64,000 bases of DNA from assembly GCF_934643405.1 (NCBI RefSeq), contig NZ_CAKUCL010000006.1, positions 1 to 64,000 of the forward strand, in the 5' to 3' direction. The stretch's first letter is position 1; each line of letters begins with the position of its first letter. The position numbers and the translations under genes are program-made. This DNA comes from an uncultured Actinoplanes sp. (lineage in GTDB: Bacteria > Actinomycetota > Actinomycetes > Mycobacteriales > Micromonosporaceae). The notes below the pieces were generated by a model. The model ran no database searches. It saw nothing but the letters and a program-made list of their open reading frames with translations, and had not been told where the DNA came from. Positions 7,367-15,042 of this stretch are shown here, one piece after another.

Positions 7367-8266
7367 ATGCCGCTCGTCGAGACGCTGCCGATCACCGCGG
7401 ACACAGCACAGTGGACGGTCTGGGGCACGACGGCCCGGATCGTGGTCACCGATCCGGGCCGGCTGGCCGAGGCGGTGGCGCTGGTGCGCGGCGAGCTGGC
7501 CGCGGTGGACGCGGCGTGCAGCCGTTTCCGCGCCGATTCGGAGCTCAGGAAAGCCGGCCGCGCGCGGGGCCGCCCGGTCCGGGTCAGCCCGCTGCTGGCC
7601 ACACTGGTGGAGGTGGCGTTGAAGGCCGCGGCGGAGACCGGCGGCGATGTCGACCCCACGGTGGGCGCCATCATGTGCGACCTGGGATACGACCGGGATT
7701 ACCGGGAGATCGCGGGCGCGGGATCCGATGTTCGCCTCTACCCTGCGCCCGACTGGCGAGCCGTCACGCTCGACGGGCGGCTGTTGACCGTCCCCGGCGG
7801 TGTCCTGCTCGACCTCGGCGCGACGGCCAAAGCCCTGACCGCGGACCGCGCGGCCGGCCGCATCGCCGACCGGCTGGGCATCGGCGCCCTCGTGGCGCTG
7901 GGCGGCGACATAGCCACCGCCGGCCCCGGCCCGGCCGGCGGCTGGCGCGTCCGGGTCCAGGACCGGCCGGGCGACCCCCACTGCACCGTCGCGCTCCCGG
8001 CCGGCGCGGCGCTGGCGACCTCCAGCACCGCCTCCCGCACCTGGGGCGCGAACCTGCACCACATCGTCGACCCCCGCACCGGCAACCCGGCCCGAGCCGT
8101 CTGGCGCACCGTCTCGGTGGCCGCCTGCAGCTGCGTCCGGGCCAACACCCTCAGCACCGCCGCCATAGTTCGCGGCCACCGGGCCGTGGATCTGCTCCGC
8201 AACACCCCGAGCCGCCTGGTCACCCCGGCCCTCGACGTCCTGCGGCTGGGCGGGTGGCCGGCATGA
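7367..8266 (+). CDS. ApbE-like FAD:protein FMN transferase
   Basis: ApbE family enzymes split FAD and attach FMN covalently to Thr/Ser of partner redox proteins on the outer face of the membrane. Family marks are present in order: AACSRFRADSEL, GGDVDPTVGAIM, LDLGATAKALTADRAA, VALGGDIATAG, and the metal/FAD site HHIVDPRTGNPA preceded by STASRTWG. 299 residues. No clear signal peptide is visible, which suggests a cytoplasmic or unusually exported form. ATG at 7367 follows GGGAGG and lies directly behind the small protein; a longer frame from 7280 would overlap it. The gene couples by ATGA to the ferric-reductase-like protein. No FMN_bind-domain substrate is present in this window. Confidence 0.9.
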   Translation: MPLVETLPITADTAQWTVWGTTARIVVTDPGRLAEAVALVRGELAAVDAACSRFRADSELRKAGRARGRPVRVSPLLATLVEVALKAAAETGGDVDPTVGAIMCDLGYDRDYREIAGAGSDVRLYPAPDWRAVTLDGRLLTVPGGVLLDLGATAKALTADRAAGRIADRLGIGALVALGGDIATAGPGPAGGWRVRVQDRPGDPHCTVALPAGAALATSSTASRTWGANLHHIVDPRTGNPARAVWRTVSVAACSCVRANTLSTAAIVRGHRAVDLLRNTPSRLVTPALDVLRLGGWPA

Positions 8267-8835
8267 CCGACGCCCTCTGGTACTTCGGCCGCGGCAGCGG
8301 GCTCGTCTCCCTGGTCCTGCTCACCGCCGTGGTCATCCTCGGCATCGCCGCGCGATCGGGCCGCACGCCGTTCGGGCTTCCCCGCTTCGCGGTCAACCTG
8401 CTGCACCGCAACGCGGCGCTGACCGCGGTCGTCTTCCTGGCCGGGCACGTGCTCAGCCTGCTCTTCGACCCCTACGCCCAGCTGCGCGTCTTCGACCTGG
8501 TGCTGCCGTTCGCCGGCAACTACCGCCCGTTCTGGCAGGGCCTGGGCACGCTGGCCGTCGACCTGGTCGCCGCGATCGTGATCACCAGCCTGCTGCGGCA
8601 CCGGATCGGCGCGCGGGCCTGGCGGCTCGTCCACCGGCTCGCCTATCTCTGCTGGCCGGTCGCGCTGCTGCACGGCCTCGGCACCGGCACCGACACCGGC
8701 ACCTGGTGGCTCCGGACCGTCACCCTGCTCTGCGCCGTCACCGTGTGCGCCGCCGTCGCCTGGCGCCTCGCTCCGGGCTTCACCCGCAACCGGCGACGGC
8801 ACGTGGCGCCCCGACTGCTCGAGGAGGTCCGATGA
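8263..8835 (+). CDS. Ferric-reductase-like transmembrane protein
   Basis: 190-residue haem-binding membrane protein of the ferric reductase/YedZ-like group. Five or six hydrophobic spans carry histidines typical of bis-haem ligands: NLLHRNAAL and VVFLAGHVLSL in one pair, LLRHRIGARAWRLVHRLAYL and VALLHGLG in later helices. It has no C-terminal FAD/NAD domain, so electrons must arrive from separate proteins, plausibly the NuoF-like subunit and ferredoxin encoded next. Coupled by ATGA on both sides. Confidence 0.85.
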   Translation: MTDALWYFGRGSGLVSLVLLTAVVILGIAARSGRTPFGLPRFAVNLLHRNAALTAVVFLAGHVLSLLFDPYAQLRVFDLVLPFAGNYRPFWQGLGTLAVDLVAAIVITSLLRHRIGARAWRLVHRLAYLCWPVALLHGLGTGTDTGTWWLRTVTLLCAVTVCAAVAWRLAPGFTRNRRRHVAPRLLEEVR

Positions 8836-9986
8836 CCGGCGTCACGGGGACCGGCACGCGGCACCGCCTGCTGGACGGCGCCGACCGGGAGATGCCCGAT
8901 CTCGGCCGGGACCAGATCATCGGCCTGGCCCGCGATGCCGGCCTCACCGGCCGCGGCGGCGCCGGCTTCCCGATGTGGCGCAAACTGGCGGCCGTCGTGG
9001 TGAGCGGCCGCCCGGCCGTCGTCATCGCCAACGGCGCCGAGGGTGAGCCGGCCAGCGCCAAGGACCGCACCCTCATGGCGCGCCAGCCCCACCTCGTCCT
9101 CGACGGGCTCCAGCTGGTTGCCCGCGCCTGCGGTGCGAGCGTCTCCCACGTGTACGGGACAAGGCCCGCGCTCGCCTCGATGGCCGAAGCGCTGACGCTC
9201 CGCCACGACGCGATCCCGGTCCGCCTCGCGCCCGCCCCCGACGCGTTCGTGGCGGGGGAGGAGTCGGCCGCGGCGTCCGCCGTGGCGGGCCGGGGTGCGA
9301 TCCCCCGGGACAAGCTGGTCCGGGTCACCGCCACCGGAACGCTGGTGCAGAACGTCGAGACGCTGGCCCACCTGGCGATGATCGCCCGCCACGGCGCCGA
9401 CTGGTTCCGCCGGCGCGGCACCAGCGACGAGCCGGGAACGTTTTTGGCGACCATCGGCGGCTCGGTGGCCGCGCCCGGCGTCGTCGAGGCCGGCTACGGC
9501 GTGCCCCTGGGTGACCTGATCGCCGCCGCCGGCGGCCCGGCGTCGCCGCTGTCCGCGGTGCTGATCGGCGGCTACCACGGCGGCTGGGTGCCCGCCGACC
9601 CGTCGCTTCCGGTCAGCCGTGCGGGTCTCGCGCCGTTCGGGGCCACGCCCGGCGCCGGCGTCGTGGTCGCGTTGCCCGCGCACGTCTGCGGTCTGCGCGA
9701 GACGGCCCGGATCGCGAACTACCTGGCGGGCGAGGTGACCGGCCAATGTGGACCATGCCGCAACGGCCTGCCGCGACTGGCCGGGACGCTCACCGACCTG
9801 GCAGATCACCGGATCCGGCCCGGACTGACCGCCGAGGTGGAACGGCTGGCCGCGCTGGTGACCGGTCGCGGCGCCTGCCGGCATCCGGACGGCACCGCGC
9901 GGCTGATCGCGAGCGCGATGCGCACGTTCGCGGCCGACGTGACCGCCCACCTGAGCGGCCGATGCCTCACGGAGGTGGCGCGATGA
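8832..9986 (+). CDS. NuoF-like NADH dehydrogenase subunit (SLBB/4Fe-4S)
   Basis: Homologue of the flavoprotein subunit of complex I and formate dehydrogenases, which takes electrons from NAD(P)H via FMN. FMN site GRGGAGFP (41-48), NGAEGEPASAKDR (68-79), AGEES and NVETLAH are conserved. An SLBB domain (VPLGDLIAAAGGP) precedes the iron-sulfur domain. There the usual C-x2-C-x2-C-x40-C has Thr303 in place of the first Cys (T303-GQ-C306-GP-C309), with C349 retained, so only three ligands remain. 384 residues, shorter than NuoF (about 430). It is stand-alone with no NuoE or NuoG nearby, so it probably serves the operon's membrane reductase. Confidence 0.88.
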   Translation: MTGVTGTGTRHRLLDGADREMPDLGRDQIIGLARDAGLTGRGGAGFPMWRKLAAVVVSGRPAVVIANGAEGEPASAKDRTLMARQPHLVLDGLQLVARACGASVSHVYGTRPALASMAEALTLRHDAIPVRLAPAPDAFVAGEESAAASAVAGRGAIPRDKLVRVTATGTLVQNVETLAHLAMIARHGADWFRRRGTSDEPGTFLATIGGSVAAPGVVEAGYGVPLGDLIAAAGGPASPLSAVLIGGYHGGWVPADPSLPVSRAGLAPFGATPGAGVVVALPAHVCGLRETARIANYLAGEVTGQCGPCRNGLPRLAGTLTDLADHRIRPGLTAEVERLAALVTGRGACRHPDGTARLIASAMRTFAADVTAHLSGRCLTEVAR

Positions 9987-10219
9987 CCGCCCGGCGGCTG
10001 CACGTCGACTGGACCGCGTGCGACGGCCGGGGACTTTGCGCCGAGCTGCTGCCCGAGTTGCTCACCGCGGACGAGTGGGGCTTCCCGGTGTCGCGCGCCG
10101 ACGGCGTACCGGAGGAACTGGAATCCGCCGCACGTCGCGCCGTGGACCGTTGCCCCGCGCTCGCCCTGCGCCTGGTGCCGCGGGGTTCCCCGGCGCCGGG
10201 GAACCCCGCGGCCCGGTGA
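9983..10219 (+). CDS. Three-cysteine ferredoxin
   Basis: 78-residue soluble ferredoxin of the actinobacterial single-cluster type. C13-x5-C19 and C57-P are the only cysteines (TACDGRGLCAELLPEL and DRCPALAL). This fits a [3Fe-4S] cluster or a [4Fe-4S] cluster with one non-Cys ligand, as in ferredoxins that serve P450s. Here the operon links it to the NuoF-like and ferric-reductase-like proteins as a one-electron carrier. The last 13 residues (RGSPAPGNPAAR) are encoded inside a 36-bp palindrome that likely terminates transcription. Confidence 0.88.
   Translation: MTARRLHVDWTACDGRGLCAELLPELLTADEWGFPVSRADGVPEELESAARRAVDRCPALALRLVPRGSPAPGNPAAR
10177..10212. terminator. 36-bp perfect palindrome, bidirectional terminator
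   Basis: GCCGCGGGGTTCCCCGGC at 10177-10194 is the exact reverse complement of 10195-10212, giving up to an 18-bp stem. It lies at the very 3' end of the ferredoxin coding region and 9 bp before the stop codon of the convergent alkaline phosphatase gene. There is no U-tract, as is common in actinobacteria. A role in terminating both genes is inferred from position. Confidence 0.65.
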
Positions 10220-10220
10220 G

Positions 10221-11579
10221 TCAGCGCAGGCCCAACGCCCGCTTCATGGTGAAGAACAGGTCCGTCTGGTTGGTCACGCCGAGCACGTTGGCCGCCTGCG
10301 GGCCACCCGCCGCGATCCGCACCTCGGTGCCGGTGTGCTGCTGCGAACCGGTGATGTCCGAGGTGGCGAACGAGATGATCATGTTGGCGTTGTCCGCGGT
10401 GACCAGCGTGGCGGTGTAGCCCAGCGTGGTCCCCTCGACGATCTGGCTGGTGTGGCCGTGGTCGGCGGTGACGACGACCAGCGTGTCCGGGTGCGAGCGC
10501 TGGTAGTCGAGCACCTTCTTGATCGCCGCGTCGAAGGCGACGGTCTCACCGATCTGGCCGCACGGGTTGGCCGCGTGGTCCTGCTTGTCGATCGAGGCGC
10601 CCTCGATCTGCAGGAAGAAGCCCTTCTTGCTGGTACGGGTCTGCTCGTCCAGCACGTCGAGAGCCTTGGTGGCCATGTCCGCCAGGTGCGGCTGGCTCGC
10701 CGAGCGGGCGGTGTTGACCGCGCACCTGGCCGGGGCCGTCCCGGTGCGGGCCGGGGCCGGGCCCACCCACTCCAGATCCATGTTGTTCTTGGCGAAGGCG
10801 CCCAGGATCGGCTGGTTCGGCTTGGCCGCGGCCAGCCCGGCCGCGTCGGTGACGATCTGGTAGCCGGCGACCTGCGCCTGCTGCGTCACGGTCAGGCCTT
10901 TGTACTTGCCGGCCTTCACGGTCTGGTCGAAGAACTGCTTGCCGCCGCCCAGCAGGACGTCCGGCCTGGTCTGCACGAGCTGCTCGGCGATCGAGCCGGC
11001 GCCGCCGTTGACCTTGTCGTTGACCGCGCAGGTGGCCATCGCGTCCGGGCCCTTGCAGTCGCGGCTGATCACGTGCGAGCCGAGCACGGCCGGGGTGGCG
11101 TCCTGCAGCTCCGCGGTGGTCACGTCGCCGGTCCGGTAACCGGCGGCCTGAGCCAGCTCGAGGATTGTCGGCACGGGCTTCTCGTCCGGCAGCACCGAGA
11201 TCGCGCCGTTGTAGGTCTTGTGCCCGGTCGCCCAGCCGGTGCCGGACGCCGCCGAGTCGGTCACGTACTCCGGCTTCGACGGGTCGGCCTTCTGCACGGC
11301 GTAGGTCGTGTACGCGCCGGTCAGCGGAAGCGTGTCCATGGCCAGCCGCCCGTTCGCGCCGACCTGGTAGTTGCGGGCGATGGTGATCTCGCTGTCGCCC
11401 ATGCCGTCACCGATGAGCAGGATGACGTTGCGGGCCTTGCCACCCTTGATCGCCTGCTTGGCGGCCTGGGTACGGTCCTGGTGCGCGTCGGCGGCCAGGG
11501 CGACCGAGGGCACCGCGACCGCGGCGGCCGCGGCGATCGCCAGGGCGAGGCGCCCACGCCGGGAACGCAGAGCATTCAT
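10221..11579 (-). CDS. phoA: Alkaline phosphatase (PhoA family), exported
   Basis: Secreted phosphomonoesterase of the alkaline phosphatase superfamily that releases phosphate outside the cell. A signal peptide occupies residues 1-29 (basic start, hydrophobic LALAIAAAAAVAVPSVALA). Metal site D58 lies in LLIGDGMGDSE, the nucleophile is S109 in TDSAASG followed by GWATGHKTYNGAI, and late metal ligands are TADHGHTS and QQHTGTEV. About 452 residues, normal for bacterial PhoA. ATG at 11579 is chosen because it gives a clean signal peptide and has GGAG 11 nt upstream; an upstream frame adds 15 residues. Single gene, divergent from the riboswitch-controlled gene. Confidence 0.93.
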   Translation of the reverse strand: MNALRSRRGRLALAIAAAAAVAVPSVALAADAHQDRTQAAKQAIKGGKARNVILLIGDGMGDSEITIARNYQVGANGRLAMDTLPLTGAYTTYAVQKADPSKPEYVTDSAASGTGWATGHKTYNGAISVLPDEKPVPTILELAQAAGYRTGDVTTAELQDATPAVLGSHVISRDCKGPDAMATCAVNDKVNGGAGSIAEQLVQTRPDVLLGGGKQFFDQTVKAGKYKGLTVTQQAQVAGYQIVTDAAGLAAAKPNQPILGAFAKNNMDLEWVGPAPARTGTAPARCAVNTARSASQPHLADMATKALDVLDEQTRTSKKGFFLQIEGASIDKQDHAANPCGQIGETVAFDAAIKKVLDYQRSHPDTLVVVTADHGHTSQIVEGTTLGYTATLVTADNANMIISFATSDITGSQQHTGTEVRIAAGGPQAANVLGVTNQTDLFFTMKRALGLR

Positions 11580-11867
11580 GAAGGCGTACTCCAATGTCCG
11601 AGGACGGGTCGTCAAGCACGCCATTAGCCCGAGAACAACAAACGATGGACACCGTTTGACGCATCGGCGAACTCTGCGACCCGATGTCCGTTTCGGCGGG
11701 CCGGAAGACTCCCTCCGGCCGGCGCCGGTGGCTAGCAGAAGCCGACGGGCGGCGGCGCAGAATCCGCGATCCCGATTCCTCAGGCTTTTGATCGCCTAGC
11801 TTCGAGAGGTTGCGCTCGGCATGCCTCCGGGGCCCTGGGGCCCGATTTACGCCCAATAAAGCGTTCC

Positions 11868-11875
11868 GCCGATAA
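11868..11875 (+). promoter_or_regulatory. Candidate WhiG/FliA-type -10 element
   Basis: GCCGATAA is identical to the -10 consensus of FliA/WhiG-class sigma factors. No good -35 (CTCA or TAAA at 15-17 nt spacing) is present; TAAA occurs only 7 nt upstream. It lies about 120 bp before the riboswitch, so it is a possible but unproven promoter for the Calx-beta gene. The rest of 11580-11985 shows GC-rich hairpins but no gene. Confidence 0.25.
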
Positions 11876-11984
11876 AGGACCTATAAGCCGGTTAGATTAC
11901 GGATGGCGCAGCCTCCTGCCGGATTCTTTCCGGTGTCTGCGCCGGTCCGCCGGCCCAGCCGGCGCTCCCGAGCCGCCCCCTGTA

Positions 11985-12072
11985 GGTGCGGTACCCGAAC
12001 AGGCAAACCCGTCGCGAGATGGGGACGCAAAGCCAGGGGCCTCCCCGCCGGAGGTAGCCCAGCCGCCGAAGG
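11985..12072 (+). promoter_or_regulatory. c-di-GMP-I (GEMM) riboswitch
   Basis: The block has the conserved GEMM landmarks in order: ACAGGCAAACC (11999-12009), a stem closed by the GNRA tetraloop GCGA (CCCGTC-GCGA-GATGGG, about 12008-12023), GGGACGCAAAGCC (12022-12034), a second hairpin (GGGGCC...), then GGTAGCCCAGCCGCCGA (12053-12069). This matches the aptamer that binds cyclic di-GMP in many bacteria. The ribosome-binding site AAGGAG directly follows the aptamer and lies 10 nt before the ATG at 12085, so control of translation initiation is likely. Direction (on or off) cannot be read with confidence. Confidence 0.87.
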
Positions 12073-12084
12073 AGTTAGGAAGAC

Positions 12085-14976
12085 ATGCGCTATCCAGAAG
12101 CCCATGCGGCCACGAGCGGCTCGGTTCCGTTCACGCTGCGTGGCCCGAAATCCGTGCGGGTGGCACTGACCGCCGCACTCGCGGGCGCGATAGGTCTCGT
12201 GCCCGCACTCTTCGTAGCGTCACCGGCCATGGCCGCGCCGACGGCAGCCGACGACCTCAGCTGGACCGCCAGCTCCACGACGGTCAACGAGGGTGACACC
12301 GCGTCGCTCGAGCTGAACTGGACGGGCACCGGAACGAACGGGTCGACGGTATCGACGGCCCTGACCTACAGCACCGCGGACGGTTCGGCCAACCAGGGTT
12401 CCGACTACACCGCTGTGTCCGCGGCGCCGATCACCTTCACCGGTGGCAAGGCGACGCTCTCGGTCAAGGCCCTGACCGACAATTCGGACGAGCCTTCGCC
12501 CGAGACGGTCTCGGTGAAGGTGTACGACTCCGCGGCGCCGTCGACCGTCCTGGCGACGGGAACGATCAACATCACGGACATCGACGCCGAGCCGACCTAC
12601 ACCTTCACCGCCGACAAGACGTCGGTCGCGGAGGACGGCGGCCCGGTCACCGTCACGGCGACGCTGGGCGCGAAGTCGGGCAAGACGGTGACGATCCCGT
12701 ACTACACCGGCGACGTGTCGGCGAAGGCCGGTCAGGACTACGGGAACACCAGCGGCAACCTGGTCTTCAACCCGGGCGATCTGACCAAGACCTTCACCGT
12801 CGCGATCACCAACGACGACCTGTACGAGGGTGAGAACCAGACCTTCACGATCAACGCCAGCCCCACGGCCGGCGTCGCGGCCACCGCCGCGCCGATCACG
12901 GTCACCATCACCGACAACGACCCGATGCCGAAGGTGTCGATCGGCAACGCGTCGGCCGTCAACGAGGGCTCCAACCTGCAGTTCCCGGTAACCGCCGTGG
13001 GCAAGGCCGAGAAGGACATCACGGTCAAGTACACGACGGCGGACGCCACCACGCCGGCCACGAACCACAACGCGGCCACCGCTCCCGCCGACTACACGGC
13101 GGTCTCGGCGGGCACGGTGACGATCCCGGCGGGCACCCTCGGCCCGGTGAACGCCTCGGTGATCACGAAGGCGGACAACCTCGACGAGCTGGCGGAGGAC
13201 CTCACGGTCACGCTGTCCACTCCGTCGTCGAACGCGTCCATCGACACCACGGCGGTCACGGCGACCGGTGTCATCAACGACTACGGCAGCTCCTACCCGG
13301 TGGCGAGCCTGACCACCGCCTCCAAGAAGGTGGACGAGGGCAGCGACGGGTCGCACCCGGTGACGTTCACGGTCCAGCTGAACGCCGCCTCCGGTCGCTC
13401 GCAGTCCGTCGACTGGACGGCCGCGGCGAACAGCTCGGCGTCGGCGACCTCGCCGGCCGACTTCAAGGCCACGACCGGCACGGTCACCTTCGCCCCGGGC
13501 GAGCTGACCAAGTCCTTCACGGTCGACGTGGTCGGGGACAAGATCGACGAGTACCCGGACGAGACCTTCACCATCACCCTGGCGACGACCACCGGCAGCA
13601 CGGTCACGACCAGTGGTAACGCCCAGGGCAACATCACGATCACCGACGACGACGCGGCGCCGACCGTGACCCTCGCCGACGTGAGCCAGGCCGAGGGCGA
13701 CTACAACTCGGTTGCCCTGTTCACGGTCAAGCTGTCGAACCCGTCGGACGTCAACACGACGTACGACATCACGACCACCGACGTGACCGCCGACTCGGAC
13801 GCGACCGGTGCCGGCGCGGCGTCCAACACGGCCGGCGTGGGCAACAGCGACTACAACCTGGCGGGCGCGCTCGTCACGATCCCGGCCGGCAGCACCACGG
13901 GCTACGCGTTCGTGGTCGTCAACGGTGACGACGTCTACGAGACCGCGGAGACCGCCACCATCACGGCGACTCCGAACCAGAACAAGACCCGGCTGGCCAA
14001 GCCGGACGCCGTCAAGGCCACGCTCACGCTGACCAACGACGACGACGCTCCGGTCTTCACCATCCTGTCCGACAAGGGCAAGGAGGGCGACACCCTCGCG
14101 GCCAAGGCCGTCGTGACCGGCGTCGCGCAGGACAACGGGTACGTGAACGTCAGCTTCATGGGTGGTCGTTACGAGGGCAGCGTCGCTGCCACCGAGGACG
14201 ACTACAAGGTGCCGGACACCAAGTCGTACACCGTCTACGGCGGCACCAAGGAAGGCACGTACTACGACCTCGGCAACGTCGTGCTGAACAAGGACGAGTA
14301 CAAGGAGCCCGCGGAGACGATCATCGTTTCCGGCACCAGCTTCGGCGGCTCGCCCGTGGTCAAGAACGGCGTGCTCACCATCGAGGCGAACGAGGGCGGC
14401 AAGCCCGACGAGCCCGGCGAGCCGAGCGAGCACTACGCGCCCACCATCGAGGCGCCGTACAAGGTCGTCGGTGCGGTGGCCGTGCCGATCAAGGGCAAGG
14501 CCGAGGCCGGTGCCACGGTCGAGCTCTGGGGCGCGCCGGTCGGCGAGGACTCCGACCTGAAGTGGATCGCCAACACCAAGGCGGACAAGGACGGTTACTA
14601 CTGGTTCTCGCGTTGGATCAACGAGGGCTACCGCTTCGTGACGCAGTCCTACGAGAAGAACTCCAAGGAAGTCAAGGTCTGGGTGGAGCAGGACCCGTAC
14701 TTCACGGCCGTCTCCTACTCGAAGGGCTACCTGACCCTGACCGTGCAGGGCAACCCAAAGGGTGCCAAGCAGGCGGTGATCATCCAGCGCTGGTACGACG
14801 GCAAGTGGGTCAACGTCACCGGCTGGAAGGGCTACACGGGCAGCAACTACCAGTGGAAGGCCACGGTGAAGGCGGCCTCGAAGTCGTACTGGACGCTGCG
14901 GGCCTTCGTTGCCGGCTACACGCCGGACGGCCTGCTGCCGGGCTACTCGGACGCCAAGAAGGTCACCATCAAGTAA
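12085..14976 (+). CDS. Secreted multi-domain Calx-beta protein
   Basis: 963-residue exported protein. The signal peptide ends near ASPAMA-AP (residue 50-51) after a long n-region. About six Calx-beta-like repeats follow, marked by their shared ITDxD/INDY/TNDD ends and VNEGD/VAEDG/VDEGS/AEGD starts, at roughly 52-168, 170-279, 281-400, 402-522, 526-652 and 656-770. Such acidic repeats bind Ca2+ and occur in adhesins. A Pro/Glu linker (GGKPDEPGEPSEHYAP) leads to a C-terminal 180-residue region rich in Tyr/Trp/Lys with Ig-like strands. No sortase signal or membrane anchor is seen, so it is released or held non-covalently. Expression is under the upstream c-di-GMP riboswitch, consistent with a matrix or surface-attachment role. 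Confidence 0.88.
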   Translation: MRYPEAHAATSGSVPFTLRGPKSVRVALTAALAGAIGLVPALFVASPAMAAPTAADDLSWTASSTTVNEGDTASLELNWTGTGTNGSTVSTALTYSTADGSANQGSDYTAVSAAPITFTGGKATLSVKALTDNSDEPSPETVSVKVYDSAAPSTVLATGTINITDIDAEPTYTFTADKTSVAEDGGPVTVTATLGAKSGKTVTIPYYTGDVSAKAGQDYGNTSGNLVFNPGDLTKTFTVAITNDDLYEGENQTFTINASPTAGVAATAAPITVTITDNDPMPKVSIGNASAVNEGSNLQFPVTAVGKAEKDITVKYTTADATTPATNHNAATAPADYTAVSAGTVTIPAGTLGPVNASVITKADNLDELAEDLTVTLSTPSSNASIDTTAVTATGVINDYGSSYPVASLTTASKKVDEGSDGSHPVTFTVQLNAASGRSQSVDWTAAANSSASATSPADFKATTGTVTFAPGELTKSFTVDVVGDKIDEYPDETFTITLATTTGSTVTTSGNAQGNITITDDDAAPTVTLADVSQAEGDYNSVALFTVKLSNPSDVNTTYDITTTDVTADSDATGAGAASNTAGVGNSDYNLAGALVTIPAGSTTGYAFVVVNGDDVYETAETATITATPNQNKTRLAKPDAVKATLTLTNDDDAPVFTILSDKGKEGDTLAAKAVVTGVAQDNGYVNVSFMGGRYEGSVAATEDDYKVPDTKSYTVYGGTKEGTYYDLGNVVLNKDEYKEPAETIIVSGTSFGGSPVVKNGVLTIEANEGGKPDEPGEPSEHYAPTIEAPYKVVGAVAVPIKGKAEAGATVELWGAPVGEDSDLKWIANTKADKDGYYWFSRWINEGYRFVTQSYEKNSKEVKVWVEQDPYFTAVSYSKGYLTLTVQGNPKGAKQAVIIQRWYDGKWVNVTGWKGYTGSNYQWKATVKAASKSYWTLRAFVAGYTPDGLLPGYSDAKKVTIK

Positions 14977-14999
14977 GCACCACCTGACCCGACGAAGGC

Positions 15000-15027
15000 G
15001 GGGGCGGCCCAGGCATGGGCCGCCCCC
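15000..15027. terminator. Bidirectional hairpin terminator
   Basis: GGGGGCGGCCCA-GGCA-TGGGCCGCCCCC forms a perfect 12-bp stem with a 4-nt loop. It lies 24 bp after the Calx-beta stop codon and 16 bp before the stop codon of the convergent GGDEF-EAL gene, so it can terminate both. No T-run follows. Confidence 0.75.
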
Positions 15028-15042
15028 GTCGCCCTGTCCGTG

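Noticed and set aside
11903..11975. Separate small RNA or intrinsic terminator upstream of the riboswitch
   Set aside because: Several GC-rich hairpins can be drawn, but none has conserved features or a defined end.
12220..14433. 737-codon antisense frame through the Calx-beta gene
   Set aside because: Repetitive Arg/Gly/Val sequence with no domain; a shadow of the acidic repeats on the other strand.
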